From: Streptomyces sp. SA15
GTDB lineage: Bacteria; Actinomycetota; Actinomycetes; Streptomycetales; Streptomycetaceae
Direction of reading: 5' to 3'
DNA: 59,441 bases
Assembly: GCF_002291145.1 (NCBI RefSeq)
Contig: NZ_NTGE01000209.1
Coordinates: 1 to 59,441 of the forward strand
The position numbers and the translations under genes are program-made. Every line of letters starts with the position of its first letter. Position 1 is the stretch's first letter. The notes under the pieces were generated by a model. It was not told the DNA's origin, ran no database searches, and saw nothing but the letters and a program-made list of their open reading frames with translations. This document shows positions 8,838 to 17,371 of this stretch, in pieces.

Positions 8838-10040
8838 ATGACTGGATCGAACAGCACGACCTCGGTGATCGTCGCGGGTGCCCGTACGCCCATGGGGCGG
8901 TTGCTGGGCTCGCTGAAGTCCTTCTCGGGAGCCGACCTCGGCGGCTTCGCGATCAAGGCCGCCCTCGACCGTGCGGGGATCGGTGGCGACCAGGTGCAGT
9001 ACGTGATCATGGGCCAGGTGCTCCAGGCCGGGGCGGGGCAGATCCCGGCACGCCAGGCCGCGGTCAAGGCGGGCATTCCGATGAACGTCCCGGCGCTCAC
9101 CGTCAACAAGGTGTGCCTGTCCGGCCTCGACGCCATCGCGCTCGCCGACCAGTTGATCCGCGCGGGTGAGTTCGACGTGATCGTCGCGGGCGGCCAGGAG
9201 TCCATGACCAACGCACCCCACCTGCTGCCGAAGTCCCGCGAGGGCTTCAAGTACGGCGCGGTGGAGATGATCGACGCCATGGCGTACGACGGTCTGACCG
9301 ACGCCTTCGAGAACATCGCCATGGGCGAGTCGACGGAGAAGCACAACACGCGGCTCGGCATCGGCCGGCCGGAACAGGACGAGGTGGCCGCCCTGTCCCA
9401 CCAGCGTGCCGCATCCGCGCAGAAGAACGGCCTGTTCGAGGCCGAGATCACCCCGGTGGAGATCCCGCAGCGCAAGGGCGAGCCGGTCGTCTTCAGCAAG
9501 GACGAGGGCATCCGCGCGGAGACGACGGCCGAGTCGCTGGGCAAGCTGCGGGCGGCGTTCAGCAAGGACGGCACCATCACGGCGGGCTCTTCCTCGCAGA
9601 TCTCCGACGGTGCCGCCGCGGTCGTGGTGATGAGCAAGGCCAAGGCGCAGGAGCTCGGCCTGGAGTGGATCGCCGAGATCGGCGCCCACGGCAACGTGGC
9701 CGGTCCGGACAACTCCCTCCAGTCCCAGCCCTCCAACGCCATCCGGCACGCCCTGAAGAAGGAGGGCCTGGAGGTCTCCGACCTCGACCTGATCGAGATC
9801 AACGAGGCCTTCGCCGCAGTGGCGGTGCAGTCGATGAAGGACCTCGGAGTGTCCCCGGAAAGGGTGAACGTCAACGGCGGTGCCATCGCCCTGGGCCACC
9901 CGATCGGCATGTCCGGTGCCCGGCTCGTCCTGCACCTGGCGCTGGAGCTGAAGCGGCGTGGCGGCGGCGTGGGCGCGGCCGCGCTGTGCGGCGGCGGCGG
10001 TCAGGGTGACGCGCTGATCGTGCGGGTACCCAAGGCGTAA
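8838..10040 (+). CDS. Acetyl-CoA C-acetyltransferase (thiolase)
   Basis: Condenses two acetyl-CoA to acetoacetyl-CoA, or the reverse. The 400-residue thiolase has nucleophilic Cys93 in NKVCLSGLDA, the EINEAFA motif, His in GHPIGMSGAR and the C-terminal Cys in CGGGGQGDA. All catalytic residues are present, so it should be active. It starts at ATG 8838 and is followed 44 bp later by meaB on the same strand, so the two may be co-transcribed. In Streptomyces this gene supplies acetoacetyl-CoA for the ethylmalonyl-CoA pathway and butyryl/isobutyryl-CoA metabolism, consistent with icmA further along. Substrate range is not visible from sequence. Confidence 0.92.
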   Translation: MTGSNSTTSVIVAGARTPMGRLLGSLKSFSGADLGGFAIKAALDRAGIGGDQVQYVIMGQVLQAGAGQIPARQAAVKAGIPMNVPALTVNKVCLSGLDAIALADQLIRAGEFDVIVAGGQESMTNAPHLLPKSREGFKYGAVEMIDAMAYDGLTDAFENIAMGESTEKHNTRLGIGRPEQDEVAALSHQRAASAQKNGLFEAEITPVEIPQRKGEPVVFSKDEGIRAETTAESLGKLRAAFSKDGTITAGSSSQISDGAAAVVVMSKAKAQELGLEWIAEIGAHGNVAGPDNSLQSQPSNAIRHALKKEGLEVSDLDLIEINEAFAAVAVQSMKDLGVSPERVNVNGGAIALGHPIGMSGARLVLHLALELKRRGGGVGAAALCGGGGQGDALIVRVPKA

Positions 10041-10084
10041 CCGCTCTTACCGGTCCGTACCGCCCTCGAGTCTCGAACGGAGCT

Positions 10085-11044
10085 GTGATGCAGGACGTCT
10101 CCACACTGGTGGCCCAGGCCAGGGAGGGCCGGCCGCGCGCCGTGGCCCGCCTGATCTCCCTGGTGGAGGGGGCGTCCCCGCAGCTCAGGGAGGTCATGGC
10201 GACGTTGGCTCCGCTGACCGGCGGGGCGTACGTGGTCGGACTGACCGGCTCTCCGGGCGTCGGCAAGTCGACCTCGACGTCGGCCCTGGTGACGGCCTAC
10301 CGCAAGCAGGGCAAGCGGGTCGGCGTCCTGGCCGTCGACCCGTCCTCGCCGTTCTCCGGCGGGGCGCTGCTCGGCGACCGGGTGCGGATGTCGGAGCACG
10401 CGTCCGACCCGGGCGTCTACATCCGCTCGATGGCGACGAGGGGCCACCTCGGCGGCCTCGCCTGGGCCGCGCCGCAGGCCATCCGTGTCCTGGACGCGGC
10501 GGGCTGCGAGGTGATCCTGGTCGAGACCGTCGGGGTCGGCCAGTCGGAGGTCGAGATCGCCTCACAGGCCGACACCTCGGTGGTGCTCCTGGCCCCCGGC
10601 ATGGGCGACGGAATCCAGGCGGCCAAGGCGGGCATCCTGGAGATCGGCGACGTGTACGTCGTCAACAAGGCCGACCGGGACGGCGCCGACGCCACCGCCC
10701 GCGAGCTGAACCACATGCTCGGCCTCGGCGAGTCCCGCGGCCCCGGCGACTGGCGCCCACCCATCGTCAAGACGGTCGCCGCGCGCGGCGAGGGCATCGA
10801 GGAGGTCGTCGAGGCGCTGGAGAAGCACCGCGCGTGGATGGAGGAGCGGGGGGTGCTGGCGGAGCGCCGGCTGTCCCGTGCCGCCCGCGAGGTGGAGACG
10901 ATCGCCGTCACGGCGTTGCGCGAACGGATCGGCGACCTGCACGGCGACCGGCGACTGAGCACGCTGGCGGAGAAGATCGTCGCCGGGCAGCTGGATCCCT
11001 ACCGGGCGGCGGACGAGCTGGTGGCGGGGCTCACGCAGGGGTAA
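10085..11044 (+). CDS. meaB: MeaB-family G-protein chaperone of B12 acyl-CoA mutases
   Basis: GTPase that protects and reloads adenosylcobalamin-dependent mutases such as methylmalonyl-CoA or isobutyryl-CoA mutase. The 319-residue protein has the P-loop GLTGSPGVGKS at about residues 52-62, VDPSSPFSGGALLGDR (switch region), ETVGVGQSE and the base-recognition motif NKAD. Two overlapping starts, GTG ATG, occur at 10085 and 10088. No mutase gene is adjacent; icmA lies 20 kb away in this window, so it is a possible client, as is a methylmalonyl-CoA mutase outside the window. Confidence 0.93.
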   Translation: MMQDVSTLVAQAREGRPRAVARLISLVEGASPQLREVMATLAPLTGGAYVVGLTGSPGVGKSTSTSALVTAYRKQGKRVGVLAVDPSSPFSGGALLGDRVRMSEHASDPGVYIRSMATRGHLGGLAWAAPQAIRVLDAAGCEVILVETVGVGQSEVEIASQADTSVVLLAPGMGDGIQAAKAGILEIGDVYVVNKADRDGADATARELNHMLGLGESRGPGDWRPPIVKTVAARGEGIEEVVEALEKHRAWMEERGVLAERRLSRAAREVETIAVTALRERIGDLHGDRRLSTLAEKIVAGQLDPYRAADELVAGLTQG

Positions 11045-11095
11045 CCCCGCGGAGTGGGTCGGCGGCGGCCGGGATCTGACGACGCCGGTCGGGCA

Positions 11096-11175
11096 ATCTC
11101 AGCCCGTCCGGCGCTTGAGGACGAGGCCCTTCGGGCCGAAGCGGGGGTCTGGGGGCGGCAGCCCCCAGGGACGGG
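11096..11175. repeat. Dispersed Streptomyces intergenic repeat with hairpins
   Basis: Between the convergent meaB and PepSY genes lies a block containing GAGGCCCTTCGGGCC (perfect small hairpin) followed by GGGGGTCTGGGGGCGGCAGC and CCCCCAGG, where CTGGGGGC pairs with GCCCCCAG. I recognise this block as a type common between Streptomyces genes; the same core recurs at 28143-28173. It probably acts as a bidirectional terminator. Confidence 0.65.
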
Positions 11176-11242
11176 AAGGGTAGGGGCGGAGGGGGCGAAC
11201 CACTCAGGGCCCGCCCCCACTCACCCGCACCGAACGGCTACG

Positions 11243-11944
11243 TCAGTCGTCGCCACCGTCGTTGTCGTCGGCCCTGTCGTCATCGGCCCGGTCCGCCCGG
11301 TCCGCCCGGTCCGCCGTGACCTTCCCGCTGTTCAGATCGACCCGCCAGTCCTGCTCGGCCTCGCCGGAGGCGTGGGTCTCGACCTCCCAGCCCTTCGAGG
11401 TGCCGTCCTCGTCCAGGTCCACCGACGTCACGGTTCCCTTGCCGGTGACCGCCTTCGCGGCCTCCGCCGCCGTCACGGAGGTGCCCTTCAGCGCGCCCCG
11501 CACCTCGGCGGTGTCGTCCTCGCGCTCGGTGTGGGAACCGAGCACCTTGCCGGTGCCGGGGTCGACCCGGACGCTGTGCCAGGTGTCCCCGCCGCCGAGG
11601 ACGTCGACCTTCCACACGACCGACCCGGCGTCGGCCCCGTCGGCCCCGTCGTCTTCGTCGTCCAGTTCGGCGGAGACGGCGGTGCCCGGGTCGTGCCGCA
11701 GTGCGGAGGCGATGGCGTCGGCAGCCGTCACCTCGACGGACGCGGCCTTCCCGGCGTCGTCGTCACGGCCGCTGTCGTCGTCACGGGCCCCGTCGTCGGC
11801 CCGTGCGTCGTCCCCCGTACCCCGCACGTCCACCGCCTGCCGCACCGACCCCTCGCCGTCCCCCGTCACCGCGAGAGCCGTGGCCGTACCACCCCCGACC
11901 AGCGCGGCGGCCGTAACGGCGGCGATCACGATGTTGCGCTTCAT
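11243..11944 (-). CDS. Secreted PepSY-domain protein
   Basis: 233 residues from ATG 11944 (MKRNIVIAAVTAAALVGG), with a clear N-terminal signal peptide cleaved near ATALA. After an acidic Asp/Arg-rich linker come two PepSY-type repeats: about residues 60-130 (DAIASALRHDPGTAVSAELD through WKVDVLGG) and 140-205 (TAAEAAKAVTGKGTVTSVDL through WRVDLNSGKV). The C-terminus is a degenerate RADRAD/DDRADD repeat. PepSY domains bind or inhibit at the cell surface. The gene is divergent from a response regulator/sensor kinase pair 127 bp away, so it is probably their target or an accessory modulator. The upstream in-frame extension lacks a signal peptide, so I reject the longer start. Confidence 0.85.
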   Translation of the reverse strand: MKRNIVIAAVTAAALVGGGTATALAVTGDGEGSVRQAVDVRGTGDDARADDGARDDDSGRDDDAGKAASVEVTAADAIASALRHDPGTAVSAELDDEDDGADGADAGSVVWKVDVLGGGDTWHSVRVDPGTGKVLGSHTEREDDTAEVRGALKGTSVTAAEAAKAVTGKGTVTSVDLDEDGTSKGWEVETHASGEAEQDWRVDLNSGKVTADRADRADRADDDRADDNDGGDD

Positions 11945-12020
11945 GCGGCTTCCTCCAGATTCATAAGGCTTCGCGTCGCTTTCGACGTCACCCAACATCG
12001 CCGACCGACGCTGAGAGCAA

Positions 12021-12047
12021 CCTGAAGCCCCCTGAAGCGATCTTCAG
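12021..12047. promoter_or_regulatory. Candidate response-regulator binding repeats
   Basis: In the 126-bp divergent intergenic region, CCTGAAG occurs at 12021 and 12031 and its inverse CTTCAG at 12042. Ten-bp spaced direct repeats on one face of the helix are the usual operator layout for OmpR/PhoB-type regulators such as the one encoded just downstream. Confidence 0.5.
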
Positions 12048-12070
12048 CTTCGCTTTGCGAACCTTTAGGC

Positions 12071-12739
12071 ATGCGCCTGTTGATCGTGGAGGACGAGAAG
12101 CGGCTGGCCCTGTCGCTCGCCAGGGGCCTGACCGCCGAGGGGTACGCCGTGGACGTCGTCCACGACGGCCGGGAGGGCCTGCACCGGGCCACCGAGGGGA
12201 CGTACGACCTCGTGATCCTCGACATCATGCTGCCCGGCCTCAACGGCTACCGCGTCTGCGCCGCCCTCCGCGCCGCAGGGCACGACGTGCCGATCCTGAT
12301 GCTCACCGCCAAGGACGGCGAGTACGACGAGGCCGAGGGCCTCGACACGGGTGCCGACGACTACCTCACCAAGCCGTTCTCGTACGTCGTCCTCGTCGCC
12401 CGGATCAAGGCGCTGCTGCGCCGCCGCGGCCAGGGCGCCGGGGCCTCGCCGGTGCACGTCCTCGGCGACCTCAAGGTCGACACCGCCGCCCACCGCGTCT
12501 TCCTGGGCGAGGACGAGGTCGTGCTCACCGCCAAGGAGTTCGCCGTCCTGGAACAGCTCGTGGTGCGGGCCGGCGAGGTGGTGTCCAAGGCCCAGATCCT
12601 GGAGCACGTCTGGGACTTCGCGTACGACGGCGACCCGAACATCGTCGAGGTGTACGTCAGCACTCTCAGGCGCAAGCTGCGCTCCGGGCTCATCCGGACG
12701 GTCCGCGGCGCCGGGTATCGGCTGGAGGCGGGACGGTGA
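12071..12739 (+). CDS. OmpR/PhoB-family response regulator
   Basis: 222 residues. The receiver domain (1-120) has acidic pocket residues EDE at 7-9, phospho-acceptor Asp51 in LVILDIMLPG, Thr79 and Lys101 in YLTKPFS. The C-terminal winged-helix (about 130-222) has the Trans_Reg_C pattern ending RTVRGAGYRL. ATG at 12071. Its TGA overlaps the sensor-kinase ATG as TGATG, so the two are translationally coupled. It probably controls the divergent PepSY gene and itself through the repeats in the shared promoter region. Confidence 0.93.
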   Translation: MRLLIVEDEKRLALSLARGLTAEGYAVDVVHDGREGLHRATEGTYDLVILDIMLPGLNGYRVCAALRAAGHDVPILMLTAKDGEYDEAEGLDTGADDYLTKPFSYVVLVARIKALLRRRGQGAGASPVHVLGDLKVDTAAHRVFLGEDEVVLTAKEFAVLEQLVVRAGEVVSKAQILEHVWDFAYDGDPNIVEVYVSTLRRKLRSGLIRTVRGAGYRLEAGR

Positions 12740-14187
12740 TGAGACGCCTGTTCGGTTCCGTACGGTCCCGGGCGACCCTCGCCGCCACGCTCGTCGTAGC
12801 CGTGGCGCTGGTCGCCGCCGGGGCCGCCGTCCTGCTGTCCCTGCGCTCCAACCTGACCGACCAGGCCGAGGCCGAGGCCGACCGCTCCGCGCGGACGGTC
12901 GCCGCCGGCCTGGCCCTGGGCAAGCGGTACGACCAGCTGTCCCTGGACGGGGACGAGGAGCCGGTCCAGGTCGTCGACGAGAACCGGAGACTGGTCGCGG
13001 CCAGCGAGGACCTGCAGCGGATCAGCGGCACGAACACCGACGTGGTCAAGCCGGCGCAGCCGACCGCCCCCGGAGGCGGCGAGGAGGGCGAGGACTCCGA
13101 CGGGTCCAACGACGACGGGGACGACGACGAGTCCTCCCTCCATCCGGGCGAGATCGGCGAGAGGACCACCTACACCAACGGTTCCGCGACGATCGACGGC
13201 GAGACCGGCGACTACCGCTTCGCCGCCGTAAAGGTCGAGGCCAAGAACAAAGGCCTGCTGATCGTGTACGCCGGCGCCCCGCTCTCCGCCGAACAGAGCG
13301 CCGTCGACACCGCGCTGACCGTCATGCTGATCGGCTTCCCACTGCTGCTCGGCGTCGTCGCGGGGGTGACCTGGCTGGTCACCCGGCGCGCCCTGCGCCC
13401 GGTCGAGGGCATCCGCGGCGAGATGGCCGCGATCACCGCCTCCGAGGATCTCGCACGCCGGGTGCCGGTGCCGGACACGCACGACGAGGTGGCCCGCCTC
13501 GCCCGGACCACCAACGAGACGCTGGCCGCCCTGGAGACCTCCGTGGAGCGGCAGCGCCGGTTCGTCGCCGACGCCTCGCACGAACTGCGCAGCCCGATCG
13601 CGTCCTTGCGCACCCAGCTGGAGGTGGGCGCCGCGCATCCCGAGCTGCTGGACGTCAAAGGGGCGGTCGAGGACACCGTACGACTGCAGCGCCTCGCCGC
13701 CGATCTGCTGCTGCTGGCCCGGCTGGACGCGGGGGAGCGGCCCGCCGCCGACGCCCGGTTCGACCTCGCCGCGCTGGCGCGGGAGGGAGTCGAAGGGCGC
13801 GCGGGCGTGACCCTGGAAGCGCCGGAGGCCGTGGACGTGGCGGGCTCCCGGGGGCAGATGGGGCGGCTGCTCACCAACCTGCTGGACAACGCACAGCGGC
13901 ACGCCCGCTCGGCCGTCCGGGTGAGTGTGCGGCGCGAGGGGGAGTGGGCGGTGGCCGGGGTCGCCGACGACGGGGACGGGGTGCCCGGGAGCGACCGGGA
14001 GCGGATCTTCGAGCGGTTCGTACGGCTGGACGAGGCCCGCAGCCGCGACGACGGCGGCGCGGGGCTCGGACTCGCCATCGCGCGGGACGTCGCCACACGG
14101 CACGGCGGCACGCTCACGGTCCGCGACGCGCCGACAGGCGGAGCCCTGTTCGAACTCCGCCTGCCGCTCGCCCGATCAGGTGGCTAG
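12739..14187 (+). CDS. Sensor histidine kinase
   Basis: 482-residue membrane kinase: TM1 at about 12-35, an extracytoplasmic domain of about 150 residues with a strongly acidic stretch near 114-133 (EEGEDSDGSNDDGDDDES), TM2 at about 190-215, HAMP to about 265, the phospho-acceptor His281 in DASHELRSPI, and an ATPase domain with N-box LLDNAQRH, G1 DDGDGV and G2 GAGLGLAIA. The acidic loop could bind cations or cationic peptides (inference). It pairs with the overlapping response regulator and the divergent PepSY protein. The final TAG shares the four bases CTAG with the stop codon of the convergent MarR gene. Confidence 0.93.
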   Translation: MRRLFGSVRSRATLAATLVVAVALVAAGAAVLLSLRSNLTDQAEAEADRSARTVAAGLALGKRYDQLSLDGDEEPVQVVDENRRLVAASEDLQRISGTNTDVVKPAQPTAPGGGEEGEDSDGSNDDGDDDESSLHPGEIGERTTYTNGSATIDGETGDYRFAAVKVEAKNKGLLIVYAGAPLSAEQSAVDTALTVMLIGFPLLLGVVAGVTWLVTRRALRPVEGIRGEMAAITASEDLARRVPVPDTHDEVARLARTTNETLAALETSVERQRRFVADASHELRSPIASLRTQLEVGAAHPELLDVKGAVEDTVRLQRLAADLLLLARLDAGERPAADARFDLAALAREGVEGRAGVTLEAPEAVDVAGSRGQMGRLLTNLLDNAQRHARSAVRVSVRREGEWAVAGVADDGDGVPGSDRERIFERFVRLDEARSRDDGGAGLGLAIARDVATRHGGTLTVRDAPTGGALFELRLPLARSGG

Positions 14188-14660
14188 GCCCGCCCCCGCT
14201 GCCCGCGAAGATGCTCCGCGATGGGCTTCAGGGCCTTGTCGAGTTCCGACATGGCCTCGGGGGACAGCAGATCGATGAAGTGCCTCCGCACAGACGCCAC
14301 ATGATGGGGCGCGACCTTCTTCATCGTCTCCATGCCGTGCTCGGTGAGGACCGCGTACAGACCTCGGCGGTCCGACTCGCAGTTCTCGCGCCGCACCAGG
14401 TCCGCGTTCTCCATGCGGGTGATCTGGTGGGAGAGGCGGCTCTTGGACTGGAGGGTGGCGGATGCCAGGTCGCTCATCCGCATTCGTACGCCCTCCGACT
14501 CGGACAGATTCACCAGGATTTCGTAGTCGTTCATTGTCAGGCCGAACGGCTGCAGGTCCTTTTCGAGCTGGTACGTCAACAGCCTGTTGACCTCCAGGTG
14601 GGTGCGCCAGGCGCACTGCTCCGCATCGGTCAGCCAGCGCGTGGCCGTCTCGGTCTCCAT
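14184..14660 (-). CDS. MarR-family transcriptional regulator
   Basis: 158 residues with the winged-helix core at about 35-110: LTMNDYEILVNLSESEG, then the recognition helix LASATLQSKSRLSHQITRME and wing SDRRGLYAVLT. It is convergent with and overlaps the sensor kinase by 4 bp. It is followed upstream by the AIM24 operon on the same strand, with 96 bp between the AIM24 stop and this start. An imperfect palindrome ACCTAAAAGGT lies just upstream of its start (around 14673-14683) and may be its own operator. Effector unknown. Confidence 0.9.
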   Translation of the reverse strand: METETATRWLTDAEQCAWRTHLEVNRLLTYQLEKDLQPFGLTMNDYEILVNLSESEGVRMRMSDLASATLQSKSRLSHQITRMENADLVRRENCESDRRGLYAVLTEHGMETMKKVAPHHVASVRRHFIDLLSPEAMSELDKALKPIAEHLRGQRGRA

Positions 14661-14756
14661 GAATGAAGTCTACCTAAAAGGTTGAAAGGCGAACTAGTGA
14701 GGGTTGTGGTGACGGCGGCGTGCACACGTTCGACGTCACACTCCGCAGACTACCGC

Positions 14757-15587
14757 TCACAGACCGAAGCGACGCTGGAGGTCTCCCAGCTGTCCGGGAA
14801 GGCGCGGTGCGCCGGCTTGCTGTGAGTGGCCTGTGTGCCCCCCGCCGCCAGGCACCCCGGCTTCCCCCGGAACCGCCCCCGTGGCCTGCTCGGCCATGAG
14901 GACCTCGGACGACTGGAGCAGGACCGTGCCCGCTCCCACGAACTCGAACTGATGCTCCTCCCCGGAGGCCCCGCCGAGACCTGTCATCGCACGTAGACCG
15001 CCCATGAGACCGGTCATGTAGCCGTGGTCGTAGTGATGGCAGGGTGAGGGGCAGTCCGCCCAGCCGACGAGGGCCTGCGGGTCCACCCGGATCGGGGGTT
15101 CCATGAACACCACCGGACCGTTGGAGGCGGCCACGAACTTTCCGGTTCCGATGAGTGTCAGAAAACCCGGCACGATCGACTGCTTGAGAGCGAGACTTGG
15201 CTGAAAAGCGAGCAAGTTGCCCGAGCGAATGGTCAGATTGCCGTCTTCGAGGTCGTACGAGTTCACGTCGAAGGCCCGGTCGGCGAGGAGCATCTTGCCC
15301 GAGCCCTCCGCCACGACCCAGTCGCTGGCGTGCAGAGGCGAATGGAAGGACGTACGCACCAGGCGGTCCAGCCGGCCGTGCCCGATGCCGTTGAACTCCA
15401 TCGAGCCGTAGTAGGCGATCATCTTCCCCTTCTGCAGGAACCACTGGCTCCCCTTGAGCTCCACGCAGAAGGTGTAGTTGTTGACGTTGTCGTCCGACGG
15501 CAGCGTCATCGGGTCGAAGACCGTCGGGCCGCCGGGTCCACCGGGTCCGCCGTGTCCGCCGGGGACGCCGTAGGGAATGGTGCTCAC
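14757..15587 (-). CDS. AIM24-family protein (third gene of AIM24 operon)
   Basis: 276 residues. A Gly/Pro-rich N-terminus (GVPGGHGGPGGPGGP) leads into an AIM24/TIGR00266-type beta-rich domain at about residues 35-240: FCVELKGSQWFLQKGKMIAY, VVAEGSGKMLLADR, and the Gly-rich ending FEFVGAGTVLLQSS. The C-terminal 35 residues are low complexity. AIM24 domains are double-stranded beta-helix folds of unknown biochemical role in bacteria. GTG start, overlapping the preceding AIM24 stop by 4 bp (GTGA), so all three paralogues form one translation-coupled operon. Confidence 0.85.
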   Translation of the reverse strand: MSTIPYGVPGGHGGPGGPGGPTVFDPMTLPSDDNVNNYTFCVELKGSQWFLQKGKMIAYYGSMEFNGIGHGRLDRLVRTSFHSPLHASDWVVAEGSGKMLLADRAFDVNSYDLEDGNLTIRSGNLLAFQPSLALKQSIVPGFLTLIGTGKFVAASNGPVVFMEPPIRVDPQALVGWADCPSPCHHYDHGYMTGLMGGLRAMTGLGGASGEEHQFEFVGAGTVLLQSSEVLMAEQATGAVPGEAGVPGGGGHTGHSQQAGAPRLPGQLGDLQRRFGL

Positions 15588-16243
15588 AGCTTCTCCTCCG
15601 AGGCCTGGACGTACACCGCACCGCTGCCGCTGAGCTCCAGCTGGAACGCCTCTCCGGAGCCGCGGCCCACCATGTCGCGCCAGCCCAGCGCGGTGGACAG
15701 CTTGTTGCGTACGTCGCCGTGGTGGGCGACGTACGCCTGCGGGTCGACATGGACCGGGCGCTGCGGGGTGATGGGGACCTCGATGACCCCGCCGTGCGCC
15801 ATGACCGCGACCGAGCCGTGCCCCCTCAGGGTGGTGGTGAACAGGCCCTGGCCGGTGACCTGGCCCCGGACCATGCCCATGACGCCGCCCTGGGAGCCCA
15901 TGAACATCGTCCCCTGCTCCAGCGTGCCCTCGAAGGCGAGCAGCCGGTCCGCCTCCACGAACAGGGTGTCGCCGGTGAGGTTGATGACCTGGATGTGGTG
16001 GCCGCCGTGCCCGAACAGCACGGTGCCGCTGCCCTCGACGGTCATCAGGGGCGCCGCCTCATTGGCCACCCGGCGGCCGATCATCGACATGACCCCGCCC
16101 TGGCCGCCCTGCATGTTGGGAGTGAAGGACACCTCGCCCTTGTAGGCGAGCATCGCCCCGCGCTGACTGAACAGCCGCTGCCCGGGCGCGACCGTCGCCT
16201 CGACCATCTTCGAGTTGAGCTCACGGAAGGCCATGTCACACAT
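15584..16243 (-). CDS. AIM24-family protein (second gene)
   Basis: 219 residues (GTG at 16243; an ATG three codons in, MAFRELNSKMVEA, is an alternative). Typical AIM24 features: GQRLFSQRGAMLAYKGEVSF, then a Met/Gly-rich turn NMQGGQGGVMSM, LMTVEGSGTVLFGHGG, LEQGTMFMGSQGGVMGM and a final LELSGSGAVYVQAS. It overlaps the upstream paralogue by 8 bp and the downstream one by 4 bp. Function unknown; a surface or envelope role has been suggested for related proteins but nothing in the sequence proves it (no signal peptide). Confidence 0.88.
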   Translation of the reverse strand: MCDMAFRELNSKMVEATVAPGQRLFSQRGAMLAYKGEVSFTPNMQGGQGGVMSMIGRRVANEAAPLMTVEGSGTVLFGHGGHHIQVINLTGDTLFVEADRLLAFEGTLEQGTMFMGSQGGVMGMVRGQVTGQGLFTTTLRGHGSVAVMAHGGVIEVPITPQRPVHVDPQAYVAHHGDVRNKLSTALGWRDMVGRGSGEAFQLELSGSGAVYVQASEEKL

Positions 16244-16868
16244 CCCCCGCGATCGTGTTCCGCTCGCTGGGCTGGACGTACACCAGGCCGTCGCCCTCGA
16301 AGCGGATCTGGAAGGCCTCGCCGCCGCCCTCGCCCATGAACGTGCGGAACGTCACACCGGACTGGAAGGACTGCCGGAGGTTCCCCTGGTGCGCGATGTA
16401 CGCCCCCGGGTCGACGGTCAGCGGATACTGCGCGCTGACCCGCAGCACGACCGCCGGCCCGTCCGACATGATCGCCGCCTGCCCGTGCCCCTCGACGGTC
16501 GTCGTGAACAGCCCGTTGCCCTGCGAGGCACCGCGCATACCGGTGAACGACGTGCCGGTCCGCAGTCCGGAGTCGGTCGCGAGCAGGTTGCTCGACTCCA
16601 CGTACAGCTTGTCCCCCTGGAGGCCGACGAGGTTGATCTCCGAGGCCCGGTCCGCGAACCAGCACGTCCCGTGCCCCTTCACCTCCATCAATGTCATCTG
16701 CTCGCCGGTGATCCGCCGGGTCACCATCCCCCGGATGCCCTCACCGCCGCCGCTGAGCTTCTTGAAGTCCATCTGACCGTCGTACGCGACCATCGAGCCG
16801 TTCTTCGCCTTCACGGCGTCACCGGTCATGTCGACGGCAAGCACTTTGCTGCCTTGAAGTCGGAACAT
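16236..16868 (-). CDS. AIM24-family protein (first gene of operon)
   Basis: 210 residues from ATG 16868 (MFRLQGSKVLAVDMTGDAVK). It has the same internal pattern as its two downstream paralogues: AKNGSMVAYDGQMDFKKLSG, LMEVKGHGTCWFADRA, SGLRTGTSFTGMRGASQG and FEGDGLVYVQPSERN. The in-frame extension upstream to 16994 reads through the promoter region and is not AIM24-like, so I exclude it. Lead gene of a three-gene operon divergent from the DUF3817 gene. Confidence 0.88.
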   Translation of the reverse strand: MFRLQGSKVLAVDMTGDAVKAKNGSMVAYDGQMDFKKLSGGGEGIRGMVTRRITGEQMTLMEVKGHGTCWFADRASEINLVGLQGDKLYVESSNLLATDSGLRTGTSFTGMRGASQGNGLFTTTVEGHGQAAIMSDGPAVVLRVSAQYPLTVDPGAYIAHQGNLRQSFQSGVTFRTFMGEGGGEAFQIRFEGDGLVYVQPSERNTIAGDV

Positions 16869-16976
16869 CGCCACGCAGTGAAGGTAGCCGCAGGTCGGGC
16901 TCCGCGGACAGAGCCCAGGGGTGGAGACGCACCCTGAACGCACCCTTAGGGGAGCCGTTTGCCACAATGGAAGAAC

Positions 16977-16998
16977 GTTTGTGCTCGCATTCACAAAC
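16977..16998. promoter_or_regulatory. Inverted repeat in AIM24/DUF3817 divergent promoter
   Basis: GTTTGTG and CACAAAC, 7-bp arms separated by 8 bp, in the 158-bp region between the two divergent genes, about 30 bp upstream of the DUF3817 start. Possible operator; the binding protein is unknown. Confidence 0.35.
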
Positions 16999-17026
16999 CC
17001 GACGTCTCTCCCACCGAAGGTGACCC

Positions 17027-17371
17027 GTGGACATCAAGACCGCCACCGCCATTCGCCGCCTCCGCCTCGTCTCGGCCCCCGAGGCGGTTTCCTTCCTCCT
17101 CCTGCTGGTCTGCTCGGTGCTGAAGCGGACCACGGACTTCAACGCGGTCCCCGTGATGGGGATGGTCCACGGCGTTCTCTTCATCCTGTACGTGATCTTC
17201 TGGGCCGACGCCTGGAACCGCACGAAGTGGTCCCTGAAGACCGCCGCCCTCTACTTCGTCCTCTCGATCCTGCCCACCGGCGGCTTCTTCGCCGAGCGCA
17301 AGCTGAGGCGTGAGGCCGAGGACGCGGTCATCGCCTCCCGCGCCCGCGAGGAAGGGAAGGTGAGCGCGTGA
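17027..17371 (+). CDS. DUF3817 small membrane protein
   Basis: 114 residues, GTG start after an SD-like GAAGGTGA. DUF3817 pattern: a short N-terminal helix, TM around 20-38 (EAVSFLLLLVCSVL), TM at 45-65 (VMGMVHGVLFILYVIFWADA), a conserved W/K segment (RTKWSLKTAAL), TM at 75-90 ending PTGGFFAERKLRRE. Function of the family is unknown. Its 3' end overlaps the start of the next gene by 4 bp (GTGA). A second, clearly related DUF3817 gene lies at 31077-31415 on the far side of the polyketide cluster. Confidence 0.87.
   Translation: MDIKTATAIRRLRLVSAPEAVSFLLLLVCSVLKRTTDFNAVPVMGMVHGVLFILYVIFWADAWNRTKWSLKTAALYFVLSILPTGGFFAERKLRREAEDAVIASRAREEGKVSA

Noticed and set aside
16869..16994. N-terminal extension of the first AIM24 protein
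   Set aside because: The extra residues are not AIM24-like and would cover the divergent promoter region.
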